Shown here piece after piece: positions 10,720 to 21,159 of a DNA stretch of 52,000 nucleotides. The notes under the pieces are model-generated. The model saw only the letters and a list, made by a program, of their open reading frames with translations, did no database searches and was not told the DNA's origin. The position numbers and the translations under genes are program-made. Within the stretch, counting starts at the first letter, position 1. Each line of letters begins with the position of its first letter. Source of the stretch: Liolophura sinensis (lineage: Eukaryota; Mollusca; Polyplacophora; Chitonida; Chitonidae); NCBI RefSeq assembly GCF_032854445.1, contig NW_027018250.1, forward strand, positions 1 to 52,000, given 5' to 3'.

Positions 10720-11543
10720 CTGTACCTATGTCTTTCACTTCAGGCAAACCTTAGTCCTCCCATACATAACCCCACCTGACAAGGCTCCTACTCAGGCTAT
10801 TTTATTTCCTAGTGAAAGGAAGGCTTTAAGCATACATGTTTGTACATATAATATTAGTGGTGCGAGTTTTCAGTAATCCACAATTAACATATAACAGACC
10901 TATCAAAACCCTCACAGAATCCAAACGAAGTCCACCGTAAGCACTCTGGAAAAAACATATTAGGAGCTCAAGTACGTCTATATCGCATTTTTTATTTCAT
11001 TTCTAACATGATGAGATCACAGAGCTGTTACATTTATCTGTCAAAACCGTTAGTTTAATAAGGTACATATTTGTCCTGAAAGAAAGAGACAAAGTTATTG
11101 ATCTCATTAACGTACGTGTACCTGCCGACGAGCATCAGTTACCATTGTCAGCAAGACTAGTCCCGATATAGAAGAACCGTAGAGAAACCATCAAAGAATT
11201 GGGGTCGAATTTTCTGATCTTATTGCAGTCAGATTAATTTCACAGATATCGTATTCTACACATTTGGCCCATTGCCAGTACGCTGCAAATAGGGGTGCGA
11301 AACAATGCATGTATTTTTCATTGAGGAATGAAGAAAATGGTTTTAAAAAAGGACAAACATAAGTTCTCTTAAATGTGCATACCTGTAGTTTCCGTTTTAA
11401 AAGGCTAAACAAAGGGCCACTTGACTTAAGAACATGCCCATTACAATATTACATGTAATTAACTTAAATACGATATGATGGCGTTTAGTTAAACTAAGGT
11501 GAATATACCAGAGTTTGGAAGCGATTTATTCTAAAAATAATTC
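10720..11543. other. Unassigned island sequence, right end
   Basis: About 820 bp without a recognised family. A 73-codon frame on the - strand (11191-11412) is disrupted in both inverted copies, for instance by a 7-bp insertion near 47,400, so it is not conserved. Within it, AACATGCCCATTACAATA (about 11,431) matches a satellite monomer variant seen at about 63-80, suggesting a satellite remnant cut off from the array. The end GAATAAATCGCTTCC (reverse strand) is shared with the inverted islands. Confidence 0.6.
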
Positions 11544-11936
11544 TTACAATGTTCATCTGGTAACTGAACATGCTATTATAATAATTACAATGTTCATCTT
11601 GTAACTGAGCACGCTATTATACTGATTACAATGTTCATCTTGTAACTGGACATACTAGTATAATGATTACAATATTAATTTTGTAACTGAGCATGCTATT
11701 ATACTGATTACAATGTTCATCTTGTAACTGAACATGCTATTATAATGATTACAATGTTCATGTTGTAACTGAACATGCTATTATACTGATAACAATGTTC
11801 ATCTTGTAACTGGGCATACTAGTATAATGATTACAATGTTCATTTTGTAACTGAATATGCTATTATATTGATTACAATGTTCATCTTGTAACTGAACGTC
11901 CTAATATAATGATTACAATGTTCATCTGGTAACTGA

Positions 11937-11965
11937 GTGAGTGCTTGGGTTTTAACGTCGTTCTC
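11937..11965 (-). mobile_element. 29-bp SINE 3'-end stub with 12-bp target-site duplication
   Basis: GTGAGTGCTTGGGTTTTAAC followed by GTCGTTCTC equals the 3' end of the SINE at 10293-10657 (reverse strand), interrupting a monomer. It is flanked by TCTGGTAACTGA at 11925-11936 and 11966-11977. This is a 5'-truncated SINE insertion. Insert plus duplication adds 29 + 12 = 41 bp, exactly one monomer, so the array phase is unchanged. Copies at 21131, 29890 and 38812 share the same site. Confidence 0.85.
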
Positions 11966-12040
11966 TCTGGTAACTGAACATGTTATTATAATCATTACAA
12001 TGTTCATCTTGTAACTGAGCACACTAGTATAATGATTACA

Positions 12041-13718
12041 TTGTTAAATTTGTAACTGAGCATGCTATTATACTGATTACAATGTTCATCTTGTAATTGA
12101 GCATGCTATTATAATGATTACAATGTTTATGTTGTAACTGAACATGCTATTATACTGATAACAATGTTCATCTTGTAACTAAGCATGATATTATAATAAT
12201 TACAATGTTCATTTTGTAACTGAACATGCTATTATAATGATTACAATGTTCATCTTGTAACTGAACGTCCTAATATAATGATTACAATGTTCATCTTGTA
12301 AGTGAACATGTTATTATAATGATTACCATGTTCACCTTGTAAATGAAAATGCCATTACAATAATTACAATATTTATCTTGTAGCAGAACATGCTATTATA
12401 TCGATTACAATCCTCACGTTTTAACTAAACGTGCTAAAATAATGATTACAATGTTTATCTTGTAACTGAAGATGCTATTATAATAATTACAAAGGGTGTC
12501 TTGTAACTGACCATGCTATTATAGTAATTACAAAAATCACCTTGTAACTGAACATGCTATTATAATGATTACAATGTTCACCATGTCACTGAAAGTGATA
12601 TTATAATAGTTTTAATGTTCATTTTGTAACTGAACACGGTATTAGGTTATTGCAATGTTCATCCTGTAACCGAATATGCTATTATAATGATTACAATGTT
12701 CATCTTGTAACTGAGCATGCTATTACAATGATTACAATGTTCATCTTGTAACTGACCATGCTGTTATTATGATTACAATGTTTATCTTGTAACTGAACAT
12801 GCTAATATAATGATTACAATGTTCATTTTGCAACTGAACATGCTTTTTTACTGATTACAATGTTCATCTTGTAACTACATATGCTATAATAATGATTACA
12901 ATGTTCATCTTGTAATGAAATATGCTAATATAATGATTGCAATATTCATTTTGTAACTGAGCATGATATTATATTGATTACAATAATGATTTTGTAACCG
13001 TTGACGCTATTATAATGATTACAATGTTCACCTTGTAACTGAGCATGCTAATATAATGATTTAAATGTTCACCTTGTCACTGAACGTGCTATTATAATAA
13101 TTTTAATGTTCATTTTGTAACTGAACACGGTATTAGGTTATTATAATGTTCATCTTGTAACTGAATATGCTATTATAATGATTGCAATGTTCATCTTGGC
13201 ACTGAACATTCTATTATAATGATTTCAATGTTCATTTTGTAACTGAACACGCTATTAAATGATTACAATGTTCATCCTGTAACTGAACATGCTATTATAA
13301 TGATTACAATGTTCATCTTGTAACTGAGCACGCTATTGTAATGATTACAATGTTCACCTTGTAACTGAGCACATTATTATAATGATTACAATGTTCATCT
13401 TGTAACTAAATATGCTATTGTAATAATTACAATGTCCATTTTGCAACTGAGCATGCTTGTATACTGATTACAATGTTCACCTTGCAACTGATGATGTTTT
13501 TATAATGATTACAATGTTCATCTTGTAATTGAACATGCAATTATAAGGATTACAATGTTCACTTTGTAACTGAACATGCTATTACAATGATTAAGATGTT
13601 AATCTTGTAACTGAAAATGCTATTATGTCGATTCCAATCTTCATCTTGCAACTGCGCATGATATTATAATGATTACAATGTTCATCTTGTAACTGAGCAT
13701 ACTAGTATAATGATTACA
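12041..13718 (+). repeat. 41-monomer higher-order repeat, reference copy (1,678 bp)
   Basis: Starting at TTGTTAAATT, I count 41 monomers before the same monomer returns at 13719. Thirty-eight are 41 bp and three (numbers 15, 27 and 30, all of the TTTTGTAACTGAACAC type) are 40 bp, giving 41 x 41 - 3 = 1,678 bp, which equals the observed spacing. A second marker (AAAGGGTGTC at 12491 and 14169) gives the same 1,678. Monomers 13-16 resemble 25-28, so the unit itself grew partly by a 12-monomer duplication. Monomer 10 carries a perfect hairpin (12415-12433). Confidence 0.93.
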
Positions 13719-15355
13719 TTGTTAAATTTGTAACTGAGCATGCTATTGTACTGATTACAATGTTCATCTTGTAATTGAGCATGCTATTATAATGATTACA
13801 ATGTTTATGTTGTAACTGAACATGCTATTATACTAAAAACAATGTTCATCTTGTAACTAAGCATGATATTATAATAATTACAATGTTCATTTTGTAACTG
13901 AACATGCTATTATAATGATTACAATGTTCATCTTGTAACTGAACGTCCTAATATAATGATTACAATGTTCATCTTGTAAGTGAACATGTTATTATAATGA
14001 TTACAACGTTCACCTTGTAAATGAAAATGCCATTACAATAATTACAATATTTATCTTGTAGCAGAACATGCTATTATATCGATTACAATCCTCACGTTTT
14101 AACTAAACGTGCTAAAATAATGATTACAATGTTTATCTTGTAACTGCAGATGCTATTATAATAATTACAAAGGGTGTCTTGTAACTGACCATGCTATTAT
14201 AGTAATTACAAAAATCACCTTGTAACTGAACATGATATTATAATGATTACAATGTTCACCATGTCAATGAAAGTGATATTATAATAGTTTTAATGTTCAT
14301 TTTGTAACTGAACACGGTATTAGGTTATTGCAATGTTCATCCTGTAACCAAATATGCTATTATAATGATTACAATGTTCATCTTGTAACTGAGCATGCTA
14401 TTACAATGATTACAATGTTCATCTTGTAACTGACCATGCTGTTATTATGATTACAATGTTTATCTTGTAACTGAACATGCTAATATAATGATTACAATGT
14501 TCATTTTGCAACTGAACATGCTTTTTTACTGATTACAATGTTCATCTTGTAACTACATATGCTATAATAATGATTACAATGTTCATCTTGTAATGAAATA
14601 TGCTAATATAATGATTGCAATATTCATTTTGTAACTGAGCATGATATTATATTGATTACAATAATGATTTTGTAACCGTTGACGCTATTATAATGATTAC
14701 AATGTTCACCTTGTAACTGAGCATGCTAATATAATGATTTAAATGTTCACCTTGTCACTGAACGTGCTATTATAATAATTTTAATGTTCATTTTGTAACT
14801 GAACACGGTATTAGGTTATTATAATGTTCATCTTGTAACTGAATATACTATTATAATGATTGCAATGTTCATCTTGGCACTAAACATTTTATTCTAATGA
14901 TTTCAATGTTCATTTTGTAACTGAACACGCTATTAAATGATTACAATGTTCATCCTGTAACTGAACATGCTATTATAATGATTACAATGTTCATCTTGTA
15001 ACTGAGCACGCTATTGTAATGATTACAATGTTCACCTTGTAACTGAGCACATTATTATAATGATTACAATGTTCATCTTGTAACTAAATATGCTATTGTA
15101 ATGATTACAATGTCCATTTTGCAACTGAGAATGCTTGTATACTGATTACAATGTTCACCTTGCAACTGATGATGTTTTTATAATGATTACAATGTTCATC
15201 TTGTAATTGAACATGCAATTATAAGGATTACAATGTTCACTTTGTAACTGAACATGCTATTACAATGATTACAATGTTAATCTTGTAACTGAAAATGCTA
15301 TTATGTCGATTCCAATCTTCATCTTGCAACTGCGCATGATATTATAATGATTACA
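13719..15355 (+). repeat. 41-monomer higher-order repeat, second tandem copy (40 monomers)
   Basis: Follows the reference order with about 1% differences through monomer 40 (15315-15355). Monomer 41 is then replaced by the ATTGAACGTG monomer that starts the 7-mer type order. The right end overlaps the left arm of duplication copy 2. Confidence 0.9.
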
Positions 15356-16948
15356 ATGTTCATCTTGTAATTGAACGTGCTAATATAATGAATACAATGT
15401 TCATTTTGTAACTGATGATGTTATTATAATGATTACAATATTCATCTTGTAACTGAATATGCTAATGTAATGATTACAATGTCCATTTTGCAACTGAGCA
15501 TGCTTTTATACTGATTACAATGTCCACCTTGTAACTGAACATGCTATTATAATGATTTCAATGTTCATCTTGTAACTACATATGCTATAATAATGATTAC
15601 AATGTTCATCTTGTAATGAAATATGCTAATATAATGATTTCAATATTCATTTTGTAACTGAGCATGCTATTATATTGATTACAATGATGATTTTGTAACC
15701 GTTGACGCTATTATAATGATTACAATGTTTACTTTGTAACTGAACATGCTATTACAATGATTACAATGTTCATCATGTAACTGAACATGCTATTATGTCG
15801 ATTACAATTTTCATCTTGTAACTGAAAATGATATTATAATGATTACAATGTTTATCTTGCAACTGAGCATGCTATTATAATGATTATAATGTTCACTTCG
15901 TAACTGAACTTGCTATTTTAACTTTTACAATGTTCACCTTGTAACTGAGCATGCTATTATAATAATTTTAATGATCATTTTGTCAATGAACGTGCTATTT
16001 TAATAATTTTAATGTTCATTTTGTAAATAAACACGGTATTAGGTTATTATAATGTTCATCTTGTAACTGAATATGCTATTATAATGATTACAATGGTCAT
16101 CTTGCCACTGAACATTCTATTATAATGATTTCAATGTTCATTTTGTAACTGAACACGCTATTAAATTATTACAATGTTAATCTAGTAACTGAACATGCTA
16201 TTTTAACTATTACAATGTTCATCTTGTAACTGGGCATGTTTTTATAATGATTACAATGTTCACCTTGTAACTGAACATGCTATTATAATGATTACAATGT
16301 TTATCTTGTAACTGAATATTCTATTATGATTACAATTTTCATCTTGTAACTGAGCTTTCTATTATAATGATTACAATGTTTACCTTGTAACTGAGCGTGC
16401 TAATATAATGATTACAATGTTCACCTTGTAACTGAGCATGCTAATATAATGATTACAATGTTTATCTTGTAACTGAGCATGCTATTATAAAACACGTGTC
16501 TCTTTAACTGGATTTAGTCTATTTCAGCTGAGGGGAAAAATGAAAGATTTAGTCTGGATAATGTGTTGGGATAAGATGAGCTTTTTAGCGTGTATTTGGT
16601 CCAAACTGCATCTTTGTACCGTTGATCGTTGAGAAGAAATAGAAGGCATTTCTCAATATTGGCACTTAAAAGATGGTGCCAGCTAGGAAATCAGCTCTAA
16701 CCCCAGTGTTCCATGTGGGATTACAGAGAACACTTGGTCCCGCAGCTTTTATGATCGTTTCTCTTTTCAGTCATTATAGCAAGGTTTCTCAACAATCGAC
16801 AAAAATAAATGAAAATAAATCAGCAGAGAACTATTTGCAATCCGTGGTATCCCGTGCCTTGACAGGTGTAAGGCAACCTGATTTTTAAGTAACACCTCGC
16901 AGTGATTGCTTTCAACCTTTGAATCTTTCTTTCATACTTGCATTACAA

Positions 16949-17432
16949 TGTGACGTCAAACCCAATCATCCAGTCATTCGGTGATTACTGTTACACAACA
17001 ATTGAATCAAACCTTTCAGGTGTCATTTCAAGAGATCTAAAACGCTATCTAGTTAGCAACAAAGGCTTCAAAGGCTTAATTTGTGCTCTTGTGTACACAG
17101 TGCTTATTAGTACACGGACCCTGTCTGTGGAATTTTGTGTATATGTCGTCATACACTCAGTTATACTGTGGACTTTCGCTCTTGTAAATATTGCCTCTGT
17201 GCATTTTTCAGCATTGTGTAAGTACTTTAGTATTTGTATAGATATTGCTATCATTTCTTGTTAAACTTAAGTATTTTAGCTCTTGTAAAAGTCTTGTTAT
17301 CTGTTCCTGTTAAATGTAATAAATTGTTAAAAAAAAAATCTGCTGGTTTTGGTTACTTTATTGTGCGGCTAAACTGTCGTGTATTTCGAACAAGCCATCT
17401 CTTTATAATACAGACAGTTTTGGGTCGTAACA
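16949..17432 (+). mobile_element. Candidate solo LTR, second copy
   Basis: Duplicate of 9172-9655 with one substitution (TTTTTTGTGCGG to TTTATTGTGCGG). The same doubts apply: TG...CA ends, no target-site duplication. Confidence 0.33.
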
Positions 17433-17619
17433 TTATTTATTTATTTATTTGGTGTACTGGGGGAAACCCACGACTACCCGCAGGTTGCCAGAAGACCTCC
17501 TCATGGACGGCAAAAAGAGGAAGCCAGCCTGAGCTGGACTTGAACTCACAGCGACCGCATCGGTTGGAAGCCCATTGCAGGGCGATGGCGTGCTGACCCC
17601 CTCGATAACTGAGGCCCTC
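17433..17619 (-). mobile_element. Decayed tRNA-derived SINE, second copy
   Basis: Duplicate of 9656-9842, carried by the 7,777-bp duplication and not an independent insertion. Confidence 0.65.
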
Positions 17620-17871
17620 CTCAAACAAAAATTAAATAAGTAAGTAAAATGTAAAACGTTGTGAGGCCGATAGAAAATCATGTGTTTCTCTAACTGATTT
17701 CACTCCAATTTATTCTTTCATCCAGCGTGTTGACAGAGTCAGTGGAATTCGGATGTTTAAATGGTTTCAAGCAACGAAGTATCATTACTTCAAGATATTA
17801 ATATAACCTGAAGTCAGGCAGCTTCTAAACCTGGATCACTGTGTTTTCCTGAATCGTTGATTAAATCAATT

Positions 17872-18006
17872 AACACCATACTGAATCTCTGTTGCACCGT
17901 AAACACCATCCTGAATCTCTGCTGCACAGTAAATACCATCCTGAAACTCTGCTACACAGTAAGCACCATCCTGAATCTCTGCTGCACAGTAAACACCGTC
18001 AGGAAT
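17872..18006 (+). repeat. 30-bp minisatellite, second copy
   Basis: Same 4.5 units as 10095-10229, with no copy-number change between the two islands. That supports a very recent duplication, since minisatellites usually change length quickly. Confidence 0.9.
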
Positions 18007-18019
18007 TTTACACTGACTG

Positions 18020-18069
18020 CGATCAGATAGCATTTTTCTGTATAGACATGTATGTCGCTGTGCAACTGA
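18020..18069 (+). repeat. 50-bp flanking repeat, left copy, second island
   Basis: Duplicate of 10243-10292; it includes the left target-site duplication at 18058-18069. Confidence 0.75.
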
Positions 18070-18434
18070 GTGAGTGAGTGAGTGCTTGGGGTTTAACGTC
18101 GTACTCAACAATTTTTCAGTCATATGACGACGAAGGAATCATTAGGGTGCATGCACGTGTAATGTGCCTCCTTGTTGCAGGACGGATTTTCACCGCTCTT
18201 TTATTTAGTGCTGCATCACTGAGACGACTTACCGAAGGCAAGTAAGCCGCCCCGCCCGAGCCATTATACTGAAACGGGTCAACCAGTCGTTGCACTATCC
18301 CCTTCATGCTGAACGCCAAACGAGGAAGTTACAACTTCCTCTTTTAAAGTCTTAGGTGTGACTCGACCAAGGATTGATCCTGGATCTACCGGTCCCGAAG
18401 CGGACGCTCTACCAACTGTGCTATCCGGGCCGGT
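18070..18434 (-). mobile_element. tRNA-derived SINE, copy 2
   Basis: Duplicate of 10293-10657 including the same target-site duplications (18058-18069, 18435-18446). It travelled with the segmental duplication. Confidence 0.88.
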
Positions 18435-18446
18435 CTGTGCAACTGA

Positions 18447-18496
18447 CGATCAGATAACATTTATTTGTAAAGACATGTATGTCTCTGCGCCATTTA
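18447..18496 (+). repeat. 50-bp flanking repeat, right copy, second island
   Basis: Duplicate of 10670-10719, immediately after the right target-site duplication of the SINE. Confidence 0.7.
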
Positions 18497-21130
18497 CTGT
18501 ACCTATGTCTTTCACTTCAGGCAAACCTTAGTCCTCCCATACATAACCCCACCTGACAAGGCTCCTACTCAGGCTATTTTATTTCCTAGTGAAAGGAAGG
18601 CTTTAAGCATACATGTTTGTACATATAATATTAGTGGTGCGAGTTTTCAGTAATCCACAATTAACATATAACAGACCTATCAAAACCCTCACAGAATCCA
18701 AACGAAGTCCACCGTAAGCACTCTGGAAAAAACATATTAGGAGCTCAAGTACGTCTATATCGCATTTTTTATTTCATTTCTAACATGATGAGATCACAGA
18801 GCTGTTACATTTATCTGTCAAAACCGTTAGTTTGATAAGGTACATATTTGTCCTGAAAGAAAGAGACAAAGTTATTGATCTCATTAACGTACGTGTACCT
18901 GCCGACGAGCATCAGTTACCACTACTATTACAATGATTACAATGTTCATCTTGTAACTCACCATGCTGTTATTATGATTACAATGTTCATCTTGTAACTG
19001 AACATGCTAATATAATGATAACAATGTTCATTTTGCAACTGAACATGCTTTTATACTGATTACAATGTTCATCTTGTAACTACATATGCTAAAATAATGA
19101 TAACAATGTTCATCTTGTAATGAAATATGCTAATATAATGATTGCAATATTCATTTTGTAACTGAGCATGCTATTATATTGATTACAATGATGATTTTGT
19201 AACAGTTGACGCTATTATAATGATTACAATGTTCACCTTGTAACTGAGCATGCTATTATAATGATTTAAATGTTCACCTTGTCACTTAACGTGCTATTAT
19301 AATAATTTTAATGTTCATTTTGTAACTGAACACGGTATTAGGTTATTATAATGTTCAACTTGTAACTGAGTATGCTTTTATAATAATTGCAATGTTCATC
19401 TTGTAACTGAACATTCTATTATAATGATTTCAATGTTCATTTTGTAACTGAACACGCTATTAAATTATTACAATGTTCATCCTGTAACTGAACATGCTAT
19501 TATAATGATTACAATGTTCATCTTGTAACTGAGCATGCTATTATAATGATTACAATGTTCACCTTGAAACTCACCACATTATTATAATGATTACAATGTT
19601 CATCTTGTAACTAAAAATGATATTGTAATGATTACAATGTCCATTTTGCAACTGAGCATGCTTGTATTCTGATTACAATGTTCACCTTGCAACTGATGAT
19701 GTTTTTATAATGATTACAATGTTCATCATGTAACTGAACATACAATTATAAGGATTACAATGTTCACTTTGTAACTGAACATGCTATTACAATGATTACA
19801 ATGTTCATCTTGTAACTGAACATGCTATTATGTCGATTACAATCTTCATCTTGCAACTGAGCATGATATTATAATGATTACAATGTTCATCTTGTAATTG
19901 AACGTGCTAATATAATGAATACAATGTTCATTTTGTAACTGATGATGTTTTTATAATGTTACAATATTCATCTTGTAACTGAATATGCTAATGTAATGAT
20001 TACAATGTCCATTTTGCAACTGAGCATGCTTTTATACTGATTAAAATGTCCACCTTGTAACTGAACATGCTATTATAATGATTTAAATGTTCATCTTGTA
20101 ACTGAGCATGTTTTTATAATGATTACAATGTTCACCTTGTAACTGAACATGCTTTTATAATGATTACAATGTTCATCTTGTAATTGAACGTGCTAATATA
20201 ATGAATACAATGTTTTTTTTGTAACTGATGATGTTATTATAATGATTACAATATTCATCTTGTAAGTTAATATGCTAATGTAATGATTACAATGTCCATT
20301 TTGCAACTGACAATGCTTTTATACTGATTACAATGTTCACCTTGTCACTGATGATGTTTTTATAATGATTACAATGTTCATCTTGTAACTACATATGCTA
20401 TAATACTGATTACAATGTTCATGTTGTAATGAAATATGCTAATATAGTAACTGCAATATTAATTTTGTAACTGAGCATGCTATTATATTGATTACAATGA
20501 TGATTTTGTAACCGTTGACGCTATTATAATGATTACAGTATTAATTTTGTAACTGAGCATGCTATTATACTGATTACAATGTTCATCTTGTAACTGAACA
20601 TGCTATTATAATGATTACAATGTTCATCTTGTAACTGAACATGCTATTATACTGATAACAATGTTCATCTTGTAACTGGGCATACTAGTATAATGATTAC
20701 AATGTTCATTTTGTAACTGAGCATGCTATTATACTGATTACAATTTTTATCTTTTAATTGAGCATGCTATTATAATAATTACATTGCTCATCTTGTATTT
20801 GAGCAAGCTATTATAATTATTACAATGTTCATCTTGTAATTGAGCATACTAGTATAATGATTACAATGTTAATTTTGTAACCGAGCATGCTATTTTACTG
20901 ATTACAATGTTCATCTTGTAATTGAGCATGCTATTATAATGATTACAATGTTCATGTTGTAACTGAACATGCTATTATACTGATAACAATGTTCATCTTG
21001 TAACTGAACATAACATTACAATAATTACAATGTTCATTTTGTAACTGAATATGCTATTATATTGATTACAATGTTCATCTTGTAACTGAACATCCTAATA
21101 TAATGATTACAATGTTCATCTGGTAGCTGA

Positions 21131-21159
21131 GTGAGTGCTTGGGTTTTAACGTCGTTCTC
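21131..21159 (-). mobile_element. 29-bp SINE stub, super-repeat A
   Basis: Same insert and site as 11937-11965, flanked by TCTGGTAGCTGA (21119-21130) and TCTGGTAACTGA (21160-21171). The single A to G change in the left duplication is shared by the copies in B and C, so it predates their amplification. Confidence 0.85.

Larger units (their letters stand above)
7370..11146 (+). repeat. 7,777-bp segmental duplication, copy 1
   Basis: About 1.34 kb of satellite plus the first 2.43 kb of the island recur at +7,777 bp (15147-18921) with no net length change. By eye I count 13 substitutions over the 1,333 bp of satellite (7381-8713) and 3 over the 2.43 kb of island. The left limit lies near 7370, where the preceding monomers stop matching. 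The right limit is at ACCA (11,141-11,146), after which copy 1 continues into more island and copy 2 goes straight into satellite. Confidence 0.95.
8714..11543 (+). other. Non-satellite island, complete copy (2.83 kb)
   Basis: A sharp change from satellite to mixed-composition sequence occurs after CTATTATA at 8712, and satellite resumes at TTACAATG, 11544. Inside, in order: unassigned sequence (8714-9171), a candidate solo LTR (9172-9655), a decayed SINE (9656-9842), unassigned sequence (9843-10094), a 30-bp tandem repeat (10095-10229), a 50-bp repeat flanking a second SINE (10243-10719), and unassigned sequence (10720-11543). Right-hand parts occur inverted at 47265 and 49953. The island looks like ancestral chromosomal or transposon-rich DNA that became trapped in the array and is now amplified with it. 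Confidence 0.9.
11544..16490 (+). repeat. 41-bp satellite array, second block
   Basis: Uninterrupted monomers in + orientation. Its first monomers (11544 to about 11,690) match, inverted, the satellite at 47128-47264. It then carries a micro-insertion of SINE tail (11937-11965), two tandem copies of the 41-monomer repeat (12041-15355), and the left arm of duplication copy 2. Confidence 0.97.
15147..18921 (+). repeat. 7,777-bp segmental duplication, copy 2
   Basis: Same content as 7370-11146, shifted by 7,777 bp throughout, without net indels. The right end is cut inside the island at ACCA (18918-18921). Three filler bases (CTA) precede satellite at 18925. Confidence 0.95.
16491..18921 (+). 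other. Non-satellite island, second copy, right-truncated
   Basis: Identical in order to 8714-11144, with three substitutions that I can find (near 16,566, 17,360 and 18,834). It lacks the last 400 bp of the island, where satellite begins at 18925. Confidence 0.93.

Noticed and set aside
11191-11412. 73-codon frame
   Set aside because: Disrupted in both inverted island copies, so not maintained.
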